Source of the DNA: Deltaproteobacteria bacterium RBG_16_54_18
GTDB taxonomy: Bacteria; Desulfobacterota; B13-G15; RBG-16-54-18
Direction: 5' to 3'
DNA length: 8,099 bases
Assembly (NCBI GenBank): GCA_001797935.1
Contig: MGQT01000072.1
Location: 1 to 8,099, forward strand
Under the pieces are notes generated by a model. That model had not been told where the DNA came from, searched no databases, and saw only the letters and a program-made list of their open reading frames with translations. Below, one piece after another: positions 6,153-8,099 of this stretch. Position numbers and translations under genes: made by a program. The stretch's first letter is position 1, and every line of letters starts with the position of its first letter.

Positions 6153-6291
6153 TTCTGAATCAAAAAGAAGCAGGTGAGCCGCAATTAAGGGATGCACCCC
6201 TCCTCGTAAGTCGCTGCCGCTACTGTGGGCACCACCCGGAAAGATTAAAAAGATTTAATCTTGCGTTAATCGGCTTTTAATGTTCCCCGAT
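6153..6291 (+). other. Intergenic stretch after the polyferredoxin gene
   Basis: No convincing gene is seen here. It holds short GC-rich inverted pieces, such as GTGG-gca-CCAC at 6225-6235, and then turns AT-rich. It shows no classic GC stem followed by a T-run, so the end of the upstream operon is not clearly marked. The AT-rich hairpin at 6241-6262 is listed separately. Confidence 0.5.
6241..6262. repeat. AT-rich perfect inverted repeat, 9-bp arms
   Basis: AAGATTAAA (6241-6249) and TTTAATCTT (6254-6262) are exact reverse complements around a 4-base loop (AAGA). The stem is weak as RNA and lacks a following T-run, so it is a poor terminator. It lies 30 bases upstream of a TATAAT element and could be a protein-binding site or a decayed element. 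Confidence 0.5.
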
Positions 6292-6297
6292 TATAAT
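6292..6297 (+). promoter_or_regulatory. Possible -10 element for the 91-aa gene
   Basis: A perfect TATAAT lies 33 bases before the ATG at 6331. No good -35 is found 16-19 bases upstream (the 17-base position reads ATCGGC), so the promoter would need an activator or is fortuitous. If used, transcription would start near 6304, which excludes the longer coding start at 6280. Confidence 0.35.
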
Positions 6298-6330
6298 GGT
6301 GCCATCAATAAAAAGATAAGGGGCATGCGG

Positions 6331-6606
6331 ATGTACTTCAAATTGGTGATGGAAGGCGGTCATGTCGGGGCGGGAAAGAGCTACGACATGGTCAGGTATT
6401 TTGAGGGGGACGACATCTTCGGCGTCATGGCGAGGACCCGCCATATCCCCCGCTTGAAGAAGAAAGCGTTCGGCAGCGGCATCAAGCTCATCAAAGAGAT
6501 CTCCTGGCGAGAATATATTGCCGGCAAGGGGGAAGAACGGAAAGACCCCTACCTCATCATCCGTAACCGTCATCACGACCGTATTTCCGCCCTCGCACCC
6601 GCATGA
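6331..6606 (+). CDS. Small hypothetical protein with Walker A-like string, 91 aa
   Basis: I cannot assign this protein to a named family. The 91 residues open with a hydrophobic strand and GGHVGAGKS, in which residues 10-17 fit the P-loop pattern G-x4-G-K-S exactly. A basic central part follows (RLKKKAFGSGIKLIKEI) and then the polar DPYLIIRNR near the end. It has no signal peptide, membrane segment or cysteines. It is too short for a normal P-loop NTPase and I see no Walker B, so nucleotide binding is open. ATG 6331 is preferred to ATG 6325 or 6280 because AAGGGG at 6318-6323 lies seven bases upstream. Its TGA overlaps the ATG of the radical SAM remnant as ATGA, so it was probably once coupled to a full-length radical SAM gene. 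Confidence 0.65.
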   Translation: MYFKLVMEGGHVGAGKSYDMVRYFEGDDIFGVMARTRHIPRLKKKAFGSGIKLIKEISWREYIAGKGEERKDPYLIIRNRHHDRISALAPA

Positions 6607-6734
6607 TCACTTACAACCATGTACTCGCCCTCAATCCGTATTTCGGGGGTGGAGCTCCACAAGAGTATATGGCAGGAAGAGGCGAGAGGGGAGGAATTCT
6701 TACTTTAACCATAGCGTTTTTTCTGCTAGTATAA
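6603..6734 (+). pseudogene. Truncated duplicate start of the radical SAM gene
   Basis: This short frame encodes 43 residues, of which the first 15 (MITYNHVLALNPYFG) match 13 of 15 at the start of the radical SAM protein at 6742. At base level 39 of 45 positions agree, and three of the six differences are synonymous. Similarity stops after the GGG codon at 6645-6647, next to the 12-bp palindrome GTGGAGCTCCAC (6649-6660). The rest is low-complexity Gly/Arg/Glu and then unrelated codons. It overlaps the preceding stop as ATGA. The simplest reading is a diverged paralogue that lost nearly all of its coding sequence. A functional leader peptide is the alternative. Confidence 0.7.
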
Positions 6735-6735
6735 T
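6730..6735 (+). promoter_or_regulatory. Possible -10 element for the radical SAM gene
   Basis: A perfect TATAAT ends seven bases before the ATG at 6742, so a transcript from it would begin at or next to the start codon. Upstream TTAACC/TTTAAC (6704-6710) is a poor -35 with a 19-20 base spacer. No Shine-Dalgarno sequence lies between it and the ATG. Confidence 0.4.
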
Positions 6736-6741
6736 AACCAC

Positions 6742-8099
6742 ATGATCAAATACAACCATGTTCTTGCCCTCAACCCGTATCTCGGGAATTCTACCACCGT
6801 CATGGGGTTTTTCCCGCCGACCGGCCTTGAATACATTGCCGCAAGCATGAAAGACTCGGTCGGCAAGGTGACGCTTTTCGACCTTCAGTATGAGGAGGCC
6901 TACCAGGATCCCAAGGCACTCAGCGCGTTCATCAGGAACGGGATCGACCTTCTCTGCGTAAGCATTCGATGGTCATCTCAGTTTGAAAAAGTCTGCGATT
7001 TCCTTGCCCAGCTGCCGCCTGAGGTCTGCACAATCGTCGGAGGTTACAAGGCAACGGAGGAGGTAGACTATCTGTTCGACCGTTGTCCGAATATCGATAT
7101 GATCGTACGAGGTGAGGGCGAAGACATCATCAAACAGATCGTCACGGGGGTCCCGTACAAGGATATCCGTGGACTTTCCTATCGTGAAAACGGAGGAGTC
7201 GTCCACAACGAAAACCATCCGCTGCCCGACGTCACGCGCATCCCGTTTCCCGACCGGTCCTTAAGAAGGCACGATTATTGCGTGGCTCAAAACGGCGTTA
7301 GTTTCGGTAGCCTCACCTTCGACACAATTATGACAGCAAGGGGATGTCCGTTCAAATGCAAGTTCTGCACCTTCAGCCTCAATCCGCTGGGGCAGAAGAG
7401 GAGCTACACGGAACGGCCGGTAGCATCGGTCATCGAAGAGTTAAAGACGATAACCGCCGATGTGGTGATGGTGAGCGACGACAACTTCTTCACGAACCTC
7501 AAGAGGAGCGAAGAGCTGTGCGACCTGATTATCGAGAACAAGATCAAGAAGATCTTTATTGCCCAGACCCGGATCGACGTGGCGCGACACCCACGGGTCC
7601 TCGAAAAGGCGCAGCAGGCGGGCTTCAAGGTCTTTTTGATCGGGATCGAGTCACCGCACGATAGGATCCTAAAGCAGCTTGACAAGGGCATTACCCAAAA
7701 GCGGGTCCGGGAGGCCTTTGCGGTCCTGAAGCAGTACGACTTCTTTCTGCACGGGTACTTCATCTACGGCAACATCGGTGAGACGGAGCAAGAGATGCTC
7801 TACATCCCGAAGTTCGCCAAGGAGCTCAAGCTGGATTCCATCAGTTTCCAAAAACTCCGCATCGAGAAGTTCTCGCCCCTCAAGGAAGTGGTCGAGCAAA
7901 CACCGGGCTACTACTTCCAACGTATCGGCGGTGCCGTATACTCGGAACAGTTCGGGCGCAAGGAGCTTAAGCAGATCAGGAACCGGATCCGATCGGGGTT
8001 CTACGATCTGCCGCAGATTATCCATATCATCAGAAAAGTCAGGCGGTTGAAATTTTTCGGCGTCCAAGATGCGGTGAGAGCATTTTTAAAACTGCCTTT
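6742..8099 (+). CDS. B12-binding-type radical SAM protein, 3' end beyond window
   Basis: The frame is open from ATG 6742 to the window end, giving at least 452 residues. The N-terminal part (about 1-170) has the layout of the cobalamin-binding domain found in BchE/HpnR-like radical SAM enzymes: an NPY start, TGLEYIAA, a Rossmann-like region, VGGYKAT at 99-105 and MIVRGEGEDI. The radical SAM domain carries CPFKCKFC with C202, C206 and C209 for the [4Fe-4S] cluster, followed by VSDDNFF and FKVFLIGIESPHDR, as is usual after the first strands. Where many relatives have GGxH, this protein has GGYK, so classical base-off cobalamin binding is uncertain. The reaction cannot be told from the sequence. 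The start is fixed by the N-terminal pattern and by the duplicate at 6603. No ribosome site precedes it. Confidence 0.87.
   Translation, partial: MIKYNHVLALNPYLGNSTTVMGFFPPTGLEYIAASMKDSVGKVTLFDLQYEEAYQDPKALSAFIRNGIDLLCVSIRWSSQFEKVCDFLAQLPPEVCTIVGGYKATEEVDYLFDRCPNIDMIVRGEGEDIIKQIVTGVPYKDIRGLSYRENGGVVHNENHPLPDVTRIPFPDRSLRRHDYCVAQNGVSFGSLTFDTIMTARGCPFKCKFCTFSLNPLGQKRSYTERPVASVIEELKTITADVVMVSDDNFFTNLKRSEELCDLIIENKIKKIFIAQTRIDVARHPRVLEKAQQAGFKVFLIGIESPHDRILKQLDKGITQKRVREAFAVLKQYDFFLHGYFIYGNIGETEQEMLYIPKFAKELKLDSISFQKLRIEKFSPLKEVVEQTPGYYFQRIGGAVYSEQFGRKELKQIRNRIRSGFYDLPQIIHIIRKVRRLKFFGVQDAVRAFLKLP

Noticed and set aside
3911..6197. Minus-strand open frames of up to 301 residues opposite the DUF362 and polyferredoxin genes
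   Set aside because: They are shadows of conserved cysteine-rich and DUF362 coding sequence, with no domains of their own.
6161..6240. Resemblance to a cobalamin riboswitch (AAAAAGAAGCAGGTG followed by GCTGCCGCTACTGTG), tempting because a B12-type radical SAM gene lies downstream
   Set aside because: The distance from GGTG to ACTG is about 49 bases instead of roughly 30, the A-x-TCC segment after GGTG is missing, and no downstream B12 box is evident. The next gene is also the small orphan, not a cobalamin gene. A covariance-model search would settle it.
7344..8067. Open frames on both strands inside the radical SAM gene
   Set aside because: The uninterrupted frame from 6742 with radical SAM motifs explains the region.

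Overview
This window is bacterial DNA, GC-rich except for AT-richer patches around 6150-6310 and 6690-6740. It has Shine-Dalgarno sites and TTGACA/TATAAT-type promoters. The gene content (a fused NapH/NapG-type polyferredoxin, a Tat-exported DUF362 protein and a radical SAM protein) suggests an anaerobe. A Desulfobacterota or related lineage is my guess, but no marker here settles it.

Left half (1-3564), minus strand. A tight operon reads leftward from a clear promoter (3535-3564). In transcription order it encodes a 6-oxopurine/methylthioinosine-type nucleoside phosphorylase, a methylthioadenosine/S-adenosylhomocysteine deaminase, a Mut7-C (PIN-like) RNase with a zinc ribbon, and the 16S rRNA methyltransferase RsmD. 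The three junctions overlap (TAATG, ATGA, GTGA), so the genes are probably translationally coupled. After a 95-base gap with its own promoter comes a 116-residue hypothetical protein. The first codons of a further minus-strand gene are cut by the left edge. The deaminase and phosphorylase form a two-step salvage route: MTA to MTI, then MTI to hypoxanthine plus methylthioribose-1-phosphate. The residues that read the purine in the phosphorylase are those of 6-oxopurine enzymes, which agrees with this order.

Middle (3600-6152), plus strand. A divergent promoter (3600-3628) drives a Tat-signal DUF362 protein and, overlapping its end, a membrane polyferredoxin with six predicted [4Fe-4S] motifs. 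The polyferredoxin frame clearly runs upstream of its first ATG/GTG/TTG-type codon. The best start is ATT at 4572, eight bases after a perfect AAGGAGGT. The pair looks like a membrane-to-periplasm electron-transfer module whose substrate is unknown.

Right end (6153-8099), plus strand. An intergenic stretch with an AT-rich hairpin leads to a 91-residue orphan with an exact Walker A-like string. Its stop overlaps the start of a 43-codon remnant. The first 15 codons of that remnant copy the start of the next gene, a B12-binding-type radical SAM protein that runs off the window. This points to a decayed paralogue beside an intact copy, which may be read from a leaderless or near-leaderless mRNA.
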